Assembly: GCA_017979445.1 (NCBI GenBank)
Contig: JADQWC010000526.1
Location: 434,001-498,000 of the forward strand
DNA from: Akebia trifoliata
Lineage: Eukaryota > Streptophyta > Magnoliopsida > Ranunculales > Lardizabalaceae
Reading direction: 5' to 3'
Length of the DNA stretch: 64,000 bases
Below, in pieces: positions 45,730 to 56,870 of this stretch. The position numbers and the translations under genes are program-made. A model generated the notes under the pieces. The model ran no database searches. It was not told the origin of the DNA and saw nothing but the letters and a program-made list of their open reading frames with translations. Position 1 is the stretch's first letter; the number at the start of each line of letters is the position of its first letter.

Positions 45730-48157
45730 TTTATTTGACTCATCCGAGTTTACTCACTATATTGTTATAGTCAGCCCAGCAGATCGACCATCTTCTTATA
45801 CGATCCTCTAAATTCACAACACACGAATCTAACCATTATCGTCTATTATAAAAATAATAGCTATAAACTTGCCGACATACGGAGCGAAACATGTAATAAC
45901 GAGTGAGAGATCACGAAACCCAAAGTCAGATCATGACCCACGAAGTAGAGAAGCTCCACGTGTATCGATCTCGTTTGCTGATCAAGACTTCGATAAACAA
46001 ATCGTGACCGCACAAATCTTGATGACTGTTTACCTCTGCCTCACGTGTATAGTTGACCGTCCCACGTGCCTCGACCGCACCGATTCCCTTACCATTGCCA
46101 ACCAAACTACACGTGTTGACTCTGATCATTAACTCCTCATTAAATCATTCCATGTTCCACAAATATCCCTGATCATCTTAGATTACTACTTATATAACCC
46201 CATCAAATTTGTATCCAATTATTACATTGGGATGTGGATTACTAACCTGGTCCGATAAAAAAATAAAATAAAGAAATAAAATTAGGGTTAGGTCCTTGAT
46301 TTTGAACCATGCTTAGTTTGACTCACCCGAGCCCGTTAGTAATCGTGTTGTAAGGGAATATGATGTATCAAATTATCATACATCATTAATGTATCTCATC
46401 TCAAAAAAAAGATAGTGTTGGAGAATAATATATGTAATAATATCAATTAGGATATTTTTACATTAGAAAATTCTAATAAATTAGAAATATATATATACCA
46501 CTACAAAGTACAAACAACTATAGAGGATCCACTCTCACTTGGACAAGGTCATTGAAATTGCAAATCACTATGTAAATTCCATGCCACTGTTTGGGTGTCT
46601 AATTCCAAGGAGTCCTGATTCCCACAACTATTGATTTCAATGGAGTTGAAACTCCTACCTTATTGGTCAAGAATCGCAACACCACCCTCAATCTAACGTT
46701 AGAAAAACAACTTAATTTCCTCTTTGGAGTTGATAAAACTCTCCAACTCGAGGGTTTCCAATGCATAATGGTTGTCCTTCTTGCAAGTTTTCGATTGTTC
46801 AAAAGTTGATCGTCATTCGAAAGATTTTGGAGGTTCACCTGCTGATTTAAGCAATCCGTTTTTTCTCGAACTTTCCCCGCATAGAAATCAATCTGGGTAT
46901 TTCTTTGATTCCATAATCTTTTATCATTTTTTAATTTTTTCTCTCATCTTTGGTAAATTTTTCCTTGATTTGTGATGCTTTTCTTGTTTTGGTGATTTAT
47001 GATCTAGGTTCATTTTTCGTTGCTCCCATCTAAACACAATCATCAAAACTGACTCCCCCCAGTGTGTAGCAAGTTTTAATGTTTGTTTCAAAAACTTCTT
47101 GCAGATTCTCGTAGAGGCTTTTTACACTTATAATATCAAAGCTGAAAAAGGTTTTTATTTTGAAAATCAGGAAGTCCTGCTAGAACTTTTTATATGATTA
47201 ATAGAATCTCTGCTGTTTGGGTTTCCATGGGGGAGATGGGTGTCTTCAGTCACAAAATTTTCTACATATTTTAGAAACTTGTAAAAATTCTCTCAACATT
47301 GATTAATCGTCAAATGTGATAATATGTTTGTCCTTAACTCTTAAATTTTTTGAATATTCGAATGTCAAGAGCATGATACAGTTTTAGGGAGGTTGAAGAT
47401 GATGGGTTTTGGTAAGAAATCGAAAAACGTCAATTGAATGTTCCTTGAATTTTTTTACGAATCTTTCTTAAACTTATTTGACTGACCCCTGCTGAATAAT
47501 TACTGAATCTGAACTTGGGGACCATGGGTACTCACGTCTTGAAGGAATGTCATAATATAGTTAGAAAATTATATACAGAAAAACAAGTTGATTGGTGATT
47601 TCAAGAGGCAATTAGAGATAAATTTGGATGTCCAACTCAAAACTAATTGACCATGAGTGGAGAGGCCCAGGAGCTTATAAGGAGAGAGGCAATGTAATTT
47701 GTGTCCGATGTGGGACTAAACTCAACACACACCTGACTGGGTGACGAGTGGCCCAGGAGCTTATAAGGAGAGAGGTTAGAGATGAGAGTGGAAGTGAAGA
47801 GAAAAACACAAAAGGCCAACTGAGATGAGGGAGAAAGAGAAGCGTTGGAGAGGAGAGAGATTTGAGTGGTCTACAATTTATATGGACCTAAGGACCATCT
47901 ATCTCTGTGCACGACATGTCATGAAATCTAAAATGAAACAAAAAATTGAAAAAAGAGATTTTTTTCATGATCTAATTTAAATTTTAAATCTAGGAGTTCA
48001 ATGATTCAAATTTTAAATTCAATGCCAAAAAATACTTTGTTTGGGGGGGTGATTATTTTTTCAAGTCCAATCTAGACGGCAAACAAGAGGTTGAGTTGTC
48101 ATTTGGACCAATGGGACAGTCCATGTGGACCTCAGTCCATGCTCTACGTATATATAT
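45730..48157. other. Intergenic, no gene recognised
   Basis: Open frames here (for example 45869-46132 and 46772-46975) show no known domain. 45730-46240 is rich in cacgtg and resembles LTR promoter DNA. 47650-47790 contains a duplicated phrase ggcccaggagcttataagga. No transposon ends could be paired. Confidence 0.45.
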
Positions 48158-48164
48158 GGGAAGC

Positions 48165-48410
48165 GTTTGGGGGCTCTAAAGAAAGCTAAACATTGTGCCA
48201 AACATTTTTTTCAAAATAAGGATTAGAAGTTTGGAGGACTGATTTTTTTGTAAGAATGGTCTTTATGGTTAAGAGATCGTCCTCACCAGGAATCGTGGAC
48301 TGTCCGATTTTTGTAAACCCCTTTTATTTGAGTTAGAAGTTTCAGAATGACCTGATTTTTGGTGAAGGTGATCTCCTCATCATAAAGATCATCCTCACGA
48401 AAAATCACCG
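48165..48410. mobile_element. Truncated hairpin element, gcgtttgggg subfamily
   Basis: It starts gcgtttgggggctctaaaga after a short (TA)n, then gctaaacattgtgccaaaca (same order as the 39810 element). Two diverged modules follow with the actgtccgatttttgtaaa spacer. The right terminus is lost at about 48410. Confidence 0.6.
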
Positions 48411-48514
48411 TATTTCTCTTAAACCATCATCTTCATTGCTAATACCCAAAATTATTTTTTTTCAAAAAATGACCACACGAAAATCGTAGGAGGGAGGCAA
48501 GGTCTTAAGCTTAA

Positions 48515-48515
<1 letters not shown>

Positions 48516-48547
<32 letters not shown>
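48516..48547. repeat. (CT)n microsatellite
   Basis: An uninterrupted CT dinucleotide run. Confidence 0.95.
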
Positions 48548-48552
<5 letters not shown>

Positions 48553-48687
48553 ATTTTATTTGCAGAAGAGGGGTCGTGATTTTTATATGTGAGTATGATT
48601 ATCTATGATATTTTATATCTACATTTTTTTTTTTTAATTGTGAGAGATATTTGTTTTTCCAGCCTACATGTGATAATTTAATAAGGG

Positions 48688-48930
48688 AAGCGTTCAAAGG
48701 ACATAAGTAAAAACATATGTAAAAACAATTATTTTTTAAAATATGGGTTAGAAATTTCGGGTTGAGCTGATTTTTTGTGAGGATGATCTCTATGATTAGA
48801 AGATCATCCTCACAACAAATCAGCCCAATCTGAAACTTTTAACCCCATCAAAAGTGATTTAAAATGTGGACCGTCAATTTTTTATCAAAAATTTGTAAAC
48901 CACTTTGATGGATTTAGAAGTTTCATATTG
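48688..48930. mobile_element. Hairpin element, left half (split by CACTA 2)
   Basis: Starts gcgttcaaaggacataagta, with a complete first hairpin module (48750-48840) and the accgtcaattttttatcaaa spacer. The second module breaks at 48930. The right half resumes at 56716-56870 with gggctgatttttcttgtgag, and its end gtttttacttatgtcccatg is the complement of the left end. Confidence 0.85.
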
Positions 48931-48979
48931 CACTACGTGAAAAACTCAAAATTTGAACAAAATATTTGTTGGGCCTGGC

Positions 48980-49330
48980 CCGACGAATTTTATAACTTGA
49001 AATACCACGGCCTTTCGACCACGTTTCTCTCTCTCTCATAGGCTCGCTCGCTCGCAGTCTCTCCCATGATCACTCTCTCACTGTATCTTTCTCATTGTCT
49101 CTCCCTCGATCTCTCTCTTGAACGACATCTCTTTTTCTATAAATCTCTCTCTCTCTCTGTCTCACTGTCTCTCTCGATCGACCTCTCCATCTCTCACAGT
49201 TTCTTTCTCGATCGATCCCTCGATGTCTCTGTCTGTCTCTCTCTCTCTCTCTCTCGATCTACCTCCCTCGATAGATCTCATCTCCCACTTTATTTGATCG
49301 ATCGATCTCGATTTAGATCTGATCCTCGTT
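48980..49330. repeat. CT/TC-rich low-complexity region near the left end of CACTA 2
   Basis: Dominated by tctctc, ctcgatcgat and gatctcg words. The long open frames on both strands here are by-products of the repeat. It could partly be the 5' UTR of the captured alpha-COP gene. Confidence 0.6.
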
Positions 49331-49505
49331 TTTGATTGATAAGTCATCAAGAGGTATGTTTTTGATTGATAAGTCCAATTCTGTTCATCTGTGGAGAGAT
49401 CACAGAGATCTATTTGAGGTATCTTCGATTTTGTAAAGTTTTGATGAAATTGATTTGTGATTGATGCAGTTTTTAGTAATTAGAGTTTGAGATTTGATTC
49501 GAAAG

Positions 49506-49713
49506 ATGCTGACGAAATTCGAAACAAAGAGTAATCGGGTGAATGGTTTGAGTTTCCATCGTAAGAGGCCATGGATCCTTGCGAGTCTTCACAATGGTGT
49601 GATCCAGTTATAGGATTATAGGATGGGCACTCTTATTGATAGATTTGATGAGCATGATGGACCTGTTTGTGGCGTTCATTTTCACAAATCTCAGCTTTTG
49701 TTCGTCTCCGGAG
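49506..49713 (+). pseudogene. COPA: Coatomer subunit alpha (alpha-COP) first-exon fragment
   Basis: The frame [20 protein letters not shown] followed by [15 protein letters not shown], a TAG stop (49611-49613, in place of the conserved Trp of the first WD repeat), then [17 protein letters not shown] and [12 protein letters not shown] is the N-terminus of alpha-COP. It ends at a donor (ctccggag/gtaatt) where the family has an exon junction. Alpha-COP is the WD40 scaffold of COPI vesicles in Golgi-to-ER traffic. Only the first of its exons is present. The stop makes this copy non-functional. Apart from the stop the frame is open, so capture appears fairly recent. Confidence 0.92.
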
Positions 49714-52700
49714 GTAATTTTAATTCTAATTTTATATTTCATTTTGTAGTTCATCAATTTCAATTTCTCGGTAGGGTTAACTGTTACCATATCAATTGAG
49801 ATCATCTTTGTTTCTATCTATAAAATATTGGGGTAGTATAATTCTGTAGATCAGTTTTTGAATTTATACTCCTTTTTAGAAATTTAGGGACAATTGTGAA
49901 TTGTGAATTTGTGATTGAGTTTCTATAACCAGATCAGTACTAGATAGTAGTAGTTATCTAATATTTTGTTTAGATGGGAGTAGATCTATACGAATAAGTG
50001 TATTTATTAGTAATCTAATCAGCAACAACAATTATCTAATCTAAAATCACTCAATACTATTTAAGTAATATCTAGAAGAATATGAAGAGTTTCAATGATC
50101 CTAGCTTTACGAAATTGGTTGTGCTCTTTTGGTTTTTGATCTTGTGACACCTCCAACACCTATTTCCTTGTTTTTGTGAAATTATCTCATCCTTGCTTGA
50201 ACATTCTGATAATATCTCACATCTGATCTTGAATTTGAACACATCGTCTACTTCTCTTTGGAGTTATTGTTGATTGAGAAAATGAGCTCGAACAACAACA
50301 CCAAACAATACCAACTATGGCTTTCACACTGAATAAAAAGAAGCAGAGAGAGAGAGAACGAGAGAGCAACACTTTTTTTTCTCAATTTTCTACTAAAGGC
50401 TGAGAAAGTCTGGAAGAAAAACACTAGCAAATGAACACTCCACAACAGAACTCTAATCAATTTCATCAAGAACACCATTGCCTTTGACATCAAATTTCAG
50501 TGGGCCCACCCTACTTCTTTTGTTTTGAATCAAACCTCATAGTTTATGCTTTTGAAAGAAATCAGGAATTCCTTGGTTCTAATGGAAGATAACCAAGTCT
50601 TTTTAACTTTTAAAAGCCTATTAAAAAGCTATATTGCAAGTGGGTGTAGAAGTTGAGGATACATATGCCTATGGGATTCATGCCTGGGTTTAAGTTTTTT
50701 TTTTCTCTCTTTCACACGTTATCTTTTTCTTTTCTAAAATTAATCATGTCAATTAAAGAGCATCTTTTGTCAAAAAAAAAACAAAAACAAAAACAAAAAT
50801 GGTTTCAATGGTATGAGAAGACTATGGAATTGGTTTTCTTTGTAAGCAAGTTTTTGAATGTTGGATGTTTGTCTCTGCCTTTTATGGATCATACAAGTAT
50901 TTTTTGCAGTCTTGGACTAAGCTACTTGACAGCTACAATAGGGCTGAATTTGAACAGTAATTTGTGTTCTTCTGGGAGTAGTACACTATGAAAAAAAATA
51001 TTTATTTTAGTCACAATTCCAATATTCTAGTGGAATAATTTTTAATAACTTTGTGGGACTGTGCGCTTTGATTTGGGATTCACATAGGTGTCTGGGGTCA
51101 ACTAGGGGTACGTATTGGGTAATGGTCATATTTCAGTAAGATATTTTTGATGATCTATAATGCCTCACACAGGTCTGTGACCACCATCAATTGTAAGAAT
51201 GTACATATTTTCCTGGACAATACATTTACTATGTCACATAATTTGTATATCAAGGAATCACTGTTTACAAATTAAGAAGGCATTAGAAACCACTATGGAC
51301 CTACAAGGCACCTTGTCTTCCGACACAGCTAGTGGAAAACTCACTACAATGGCATATATATCTCTTGTTGATTTAGACAAACATACAACTTCTTCATGCA
51401 TACTTAGAAGGCATACCCCCCACCCCACCATTTCTCAATCAGACCTACACCAGTGGTTTTAGCTAGAATCCACATTCTTCAAAGTTGTTAGGTTCTGACC
51501 TTTTCTTCTTTTATTATTTCACATAGCTTTCCGTAGGCCGTAGCACGTCCATTCTTCATCTTTTAGGTGCCCAAGGTGATGATGTATGTCGGGTAAAACT
51601 TGGGAAATTTGACCCGTCTAGGTTGCCCATTAATTGTGTTGAGTTCAACGTATCTTGAGTACAAGCTGGGCTGATCAAGTAAATACTTTTATTTTTAACT
51701 TCTTGAAGAAAAACATTAAGGAAGAAGTATAACCCAAAATCAAATCATAAAGTCCATGAAATTAAGAGCACACTATATAACTTGAGAGTGCCTACATATG
51801 TTAGCAGATAAGATGAGAATTCAAGTACAATCCTGGATTTCACCCTAGATGACAGCTAGAACCTTTATAAGATTTCCCAAACCCAAAAAAAATCCTTATT
51901 TTCATGTTCTTGTAACCTAAAATGATCAATTACAATAATATACAAAAAATTCTTCAAAAAGAAGGACATTGTCCTTATATCATCTATGTCAATATGTCAT
52001 CTCCATCTTATGCTGCAGGTTTGATTTTTTTAATTATTGGAAAGCAACTTAGGGTATTTCTTTATGAATCAATCCTAACTTATTAGTATAAGTTTAAAGT
52101 GACACAAAAATGATGCAACAAAGAAAATGACCACACACAAGACTCAAAATTTAAATGGCTCTCTGCAGCATGCTTACTCCACAGAGGAGATGATTTGGAT
52201 CAAATCACTATATTCTTAAGCAAATTACAGCCATAGAGATCTTTAATCGCAACCGAATACACAAGTGCAAGTCTTTTCCCAATTAAAACCCCCACACCAT
52301 CTAAACTAAGAGACACAATCTGAATAGTTCCCACATTAATTAACCTACAGAATATGAGACACCTATCACAACAATTAGGTGAATTTTGTATGCACCAAGA
52401 CCTTTCCTTAACCGTAGATTTTGAAACATGTCTTGATGATTGATCCGTATAATAAGAGGGGCCTATGCCATCACCTTCACTCATTGTTTTTTTTATGAGC
52501 TTTTCTTTTTAAAATAAATATAAATGAAGAGTTTAGTGTTTGATTGTTGGCAAAATAAATTCTTTTTATTTTTTATTTTTTTTATTTTTTATGTGATGCA
52601 GTGATACATCAATTATATGTATATGTTCGATCCTTGCTATATGAAATTGGGAGTGATGGGCTCATCTGATAAGTCTCTTGAGAATATACTAACATCTATT

Positions 52701-53677
52701 TATTGTGTTAAATACATGATGTTGATACTGATGAAAGAGACAACTTCATAAAAAGGGCTTTCTTTTGACAGTTATCAATTCTGTTATGTATACAAAGGAA
52801 CGTAGGAGGTTGAGGAGACCTCAAAAGGATTAAACAGAGGTACGGTCACAAACAAAGGAACAAGTAACAAAGCTCTCTAGAAATAGCTAAATTTCATATA
52901 GAGGCCCAACTAAACAAATCCTCATCTAGAGACAAAATCTTCCAAACCCATAAATATGTCTTGATAATAATAAAGGATTTTTCTTGACATCTCATTTTGA
53001 TGCAATGTTTCAGTCTAGAGAAAAACTGAAATGGTCTCAACCAAACATTCCTAGACTATCTAAAACATTCAATGTTTAGTTCGATCTCGACTGAAATCAG
53101 AAAATTCTGCTGAAAACCCCTCATATTTCTTTCCAACTAAATACCTAACATATTGGTATTCATCTCATTATTGTTAGAATTTAGAATGGTTAGATATCCA
53201 AATTAGTTGGACAAGTGGATAGTGTTGGTGTGATACCAGAGAAAAAGAAATTGTATAATATATATAAATAAATAAATAAGGTAAGAGAATTCTTGAAATT
53301 GAGGAGCAAATTCGTGGGTTTTCTCTTGTGAGCAACTCACATAATTATTTACAATAGAGTATTGATGTTACAGTCAAGATATGATGCACGAGACTAATGT
53401 ATTACAATTGCTCTGTGGGACCTTTCACTTCTGTCTAAAAGAAATTCCTAACCACTATTGAATGAGTAAAACTCCTAAAATCTCACTGTCAGACATATAC
53501 ATAAGAAACGTATTACATACATCCTTGACATAAAATTAACTTAATGAGGTTTGGAGTCCTTGAAGCTTTGTTGCTTCCTCAAAGCCACTACATATTTGCA
53601 AGCTCTAATCACCATTGGAGTTATCCCATCTTTTTTGGAAAACTTTCATACTATGTCAGTAATTATATTAAAAATCT
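49714..53677. other. Interior of CACTA 2, no gene recognised
   Basis: About 4 kb without a recognisable exon. It may contain alpha-COP intron sequence at its start and old LTR debris near 53180-53290. Several frames of 65-112 codons were examined and not accepted. Confidence 0.4.
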
Positions 53678-53990
53678 GTGAATTTATATAATGAAGCTAT
53701 GATTTTACCTGCTCCGAAACAACCAGCATTTTCTTTTGGGAAAAGTGTGTTGGAGGCAGATTTACTTAGAGACAAACAAGAAAAGGAATTGTCGCCTCTA
53801 CTTTCCTGCATTGAAAGTTTATCTTACTTGATTTTCCTTTCCTTTGTAACTCTTCTTATTTACATCTGTGTAATTCTATAGAAAGTTTACCGTACTTGAT
53901 GGAATTTAATCCCTTAGGTCTCTTCGCGCTCTGAATATGATTAAGCATGAGTTCTACAACATACGAAACAAATTCCAGGACATCGTTCAG
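53678..53990 (+). pseudogene. Unrecognised exon-like segment in CACTA 2
   Basis: 53918-53990 is bounded by an acceptor (tcccttag) and donor (gtaata) and encodes SLRALNMIKHEFYNIRNKF, open over 24 codons. An upstream frame (from 53678) contains ILPAPKQPAFSFGKSVLEAD. Neither could be assigned. They look like further captured exons, possibly from different genes. Confidence 0.35.
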
Positions 53991-54333
53991 GTAATACTTA
54001 AATTTCAAATTTCAAATGATTAGTGTTGGGTGTACAACTACAGACTGCACCCATCCAAGTGCACATGCAAGGGTAAAGGTGACCGACCATTTGATGGGTC
54101 CACCTTGGATATCTATGTCCTTTAGCCAAACCAATTGAGTGACCGTAACGCCCTTGATACCCTCTTACTTGTTGGCTCACTGCCCAATAAACATTTGACA
54201 TGTGGTGCGAATGACATCAGCAATAGAGAGAGCTTCTCTCTTGCCTACTGCCCACATAATTCCATAATTCCATGGATCATCTAGAAATAAATATATCGAT
54301 TGAACTTATTTTACTTGTTTTGTTAACAGTGCA

Positions 54334-55247
54334 GTCTGCCTATTTGAGCAGCAATCATCAGATGCAACTGTCACCTCAGATAATGAAGACTCGACAAGGG
54401 CCTTTTACAGCTGTTGTTTTGTTACCGTTAGATCAAGGGTTGGTCTGTGTCATTGCAGATCAGCAGTTTCTTTTTTGTGGATATAAAGTTTTTGGGTGAG
54501 GAGGAAAAGGTATTGTTCTGTAAAATTCATTCCTATGTTTGTACTGCTGAAATTAATATGATACTAGGTAGGATTTTTGAACTTGGAGATCGTTTTGATG
54601 GACCCTGAAATTGTTAGTCTGATCCTTCTATGTGCAGGATGGATGTGTTTGAGCATTCGTGACCTAAGTATTTCCTAGGTGCGTGTGTATGACCTTGCAT
54701 TCATGTCATGTTCCTATGTGTTGGCTGGGCATACTGAAATTGTACTATGCCTAGACACATGCATTTCAAGTTCTGGAAGAACACTTCTTGTAACTGGAAG
54801 CAAGGACAATAGTGTGAGTCTCTCTCTTTCGTCTGCTCTCGCAAGGCATTTATAGATTTGTGTATTTAATCATTTCCAATTGCTTTTTGAGTGTTTTCAA
54901 TTACATATGCCACATTGTACAACTAAAAAAAGCACTTATACCGGTTGATTACTGTTGGTAATTGTGATTGGAGAAAACATGATCAAGATATATTTTCTTA
55001 TTCTTATTCTTATTCTTATGTTTATCTTCCAAACAACTTTTGTGTTTTCTAGAGTGGTGACCATATAGGTGAAACTTGTTCCCTTTTTTAATTGATTTCT
55101 CATGTTTATTATCTTCTATGGATTACAGGTGAGATTATGGGAACATGAAAGTAGGTGCTGTATTAGAGTTGGTACTGGTCATATGGGAGCCGTTGGAACT
55201 GTTGCATTTTCAAAGAAATAGAAGAATTTCATCGTTAGTGGTAGTAG
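54334..55247 (+). pseudogene. TOZ: TORMOZ/UTP13 WD40 protein fragment, three exons
   Basis: Pieces in order: about 54334-54509 (EQQSSDATVTSDNEDSTRAF, then after a +1 shift FTAVVLLPLDQGLVCVIADQ, then DIKFLGEEEK), 54679-54813 (VRVYDLAFMSCSYVLAGHTE and SGRTLLVTGSKDNS), and 55129-55247 (VRLWEHESRCCIRVGTGHMG, AVGTVAFSKK, TAG, KNFIVSGS). These match the middle of TORMOZ, the plant homologue of yeast Utp13, a WD40 subunit of the U3 snoRNP processome that makes 18S rRNA. Introns and splice sites are retained, so capture was at the DNA level. At least two frameshifts in the first piece and a stop at 55219-55221 disable it. Confidence 0.85.
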
Positions 55248-55408
55248 GTAAGCATTGGGGGACAAACTATGTCTTTCTTGAATGGTTTTTGCTTGCATTT
55301 ATGTGTTTGAATCTTAGTTGGGGTTTTCATTTCAGATCTTGTAGTTCAATTGATGGGTTGGACTTGGAGTTGTGCATCGGTTTTAATTGCATTTTTTTTT
55401 TTTTGCAG

Positions 55409-56115
55409 GATTGTTCATAGAGATATCAAGGCAAGCAACATCCTTCTTGACGAAAAATTCCAATCGAAGATTGGGGATTTTGGGCTAACTAGGTTCTTCC
55501 TTGAAGACAAAGCATATCTCAACACCACATTTGCTGGAACTTTGTGAGTTGTTTGCTTATTATACAAAATTATAAGTATTAGATTATAAAACACAATTAT
55601 GTAATCCACTTGTATGAAAGACTGTAAAAGATTAATCATGGAGTGTTGTTTGTGTCTCTTATAGAGGTTATACGGCCCCTAAATACGTCATTAGAAGAGA
55701 ATTATCTGAGAAGGCTGACATTTACAGCTTCAGGGTTCTAGTGCTCGAGATCATTAGTTGTAGGAAAAACAAAGATCTTTCTATACCATCAGAAATGCAA
55801 TATCTTCCCGAATATGTAAGCCTTATAAGCTTTTTCGGGTTCTTATGTTCTTTAATTCTAGTTCTTTTTCTTTCGTTATACTTCAATCTCAATTTGCCAA
55901 TTTTCTCTTCTTGTATATAGGCATGGAAGCTTTACGAGAAATCTAGAGTACTTGAATTGGTGGATCCAAAACTACATGAAGACAGGTTTGTAGAAAAGGA
56001 TGTCTTACAAGCAATTCAAGTGACATTCTTATGCTTCCAAGCTTACCCAAACATGCGGCCACCAATGTCGGAGATCGTTGCTATGTTAATTTGTTTTTCT
56101 ATTACTTTGGGTTGA
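55409..56115 (+). pseudogene. Receptor-like kinase C-lobe fragment, three exons
   Basis: Exons 55409-55543, 55665-55815 and 55921-56115 join in one open frame: [17 protein letters not shown] (catalytic loop HRDxKxxN), [11 protein letters not shown] (DFG), [20 protein letters not shown] (APE written APK), then WKLYEKSRVLELVDPKLHED and NMRPPMSEIVAML. This is the catalytic C-lobe of a DUF26/CRK- or LRR-VIII-like receptor kinase. The N-lobe with the P-loop and catalytic Lys is missing, and the usual SFGV is SFRV. It therefore cannot be an active kinase. All splice sites are intact and no stop interrupts the frame before 56113, unlike the other pieces in this element. Confidence 0.85.
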
Positions 56116-56715
56116 TATCTCGATGTACCAAACCTTTTCCATGTAGGTACGAGAGCGCTATTAGGATTTTTTAGAAAACAGTAGCAATGGAGGGGAAATC
56201 CGAACCTTGAGGAAAATAAGAAGACACGATAGAGCGGAGAGAGCTAGAAGGGATCAAAAACATCACGACCATTTGCTTCTAATTGTATTTTATTTCTAAG
56301 CAATTATGTGATGTAATTTCATTTGTAACTGCCCAATTGCTTCAATTAGAGCTTGTTTAGTAATGAAATTTCAATATATAATATGAATTTTGAGTTGTTT
56401 AGTTTAATTTGAAGTTTGTTTTATGATTTTGTTTTGTTTGTTATTTTTCTGATTTTTTTATATTATTATTTTATTTATTGTGATTGGTGAATTAGAGGAC
56501 TGTCCTATTGTTGGTTAAACCTCCATATTCGACGGCCATATTCTATGGAATTTTTTTTTTAAGCCCATTCTCCAATCAATTTGATAGTCTAGGGCCGTCA
56601 AAAAAAAAAATTCTACAAGAGAATATTTGACGGGCATATTTGACAGTAGGGTCCGTCAAATTTCTCAAAATTTGACGGGCTAAGACCGTCAAATATGGGT
56701 TTTTTTCACATAGTG

Positions 56716-56870
56716 TTGGGCTGATTTTTCTTGTGAGAATGATCTTCTCATCTTAGAGATTATTCTCACAAAAAATCAGCTCAATCCGAAACTTCTAACT
56801 CATATTTTGAAAAATAATTGTTTTTACTTATGTCCCATGAACACCCCCCATTTAATAATTATATATATAG
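56716..56870. mobile_element. Hairpin element, right half (split by CACTA 2)
   Basis: Continues the element begun at 48688: rest of the second module, aactcatattttgaaaaata, the terminal complement ttacttatgtcccatgaaca, then (TA)n at 56862-56870. Confidence 0.85.

Larger units (their letters stand above)
48931..56715. mobile_element. Gene-capturing (Pack-type) non-autonomous CACTA transposon 2
   Basis: The ends are CACTACGTGAAAAA (48931-48944) and the complement of TTTTTCACATAGTG (ends 56715), with one mismatch. The target duplication is TTG (48928-48930, 56716-56718). Rejoining the flanks restores a hairpin-module junction, confirming insertion. The 3' subterminal region (56530-56700) is packed with tttgacgg/ccgtcaaat words, a different set from CACTA 1. 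The 7,785-bp interior lacks a transposase and carries pieces of alpha-COP, TORMOZ/UTP13 and a receptor-like kinase, all on the plus strand. Confidence 0.9.

Noticed and set aside
49066..49350. Long open frames on both strands rich in Leu/Ser or Arg/Glu.
   Set aside because: They are translations of a CT/GA-rich low-complexity tract with no domain.
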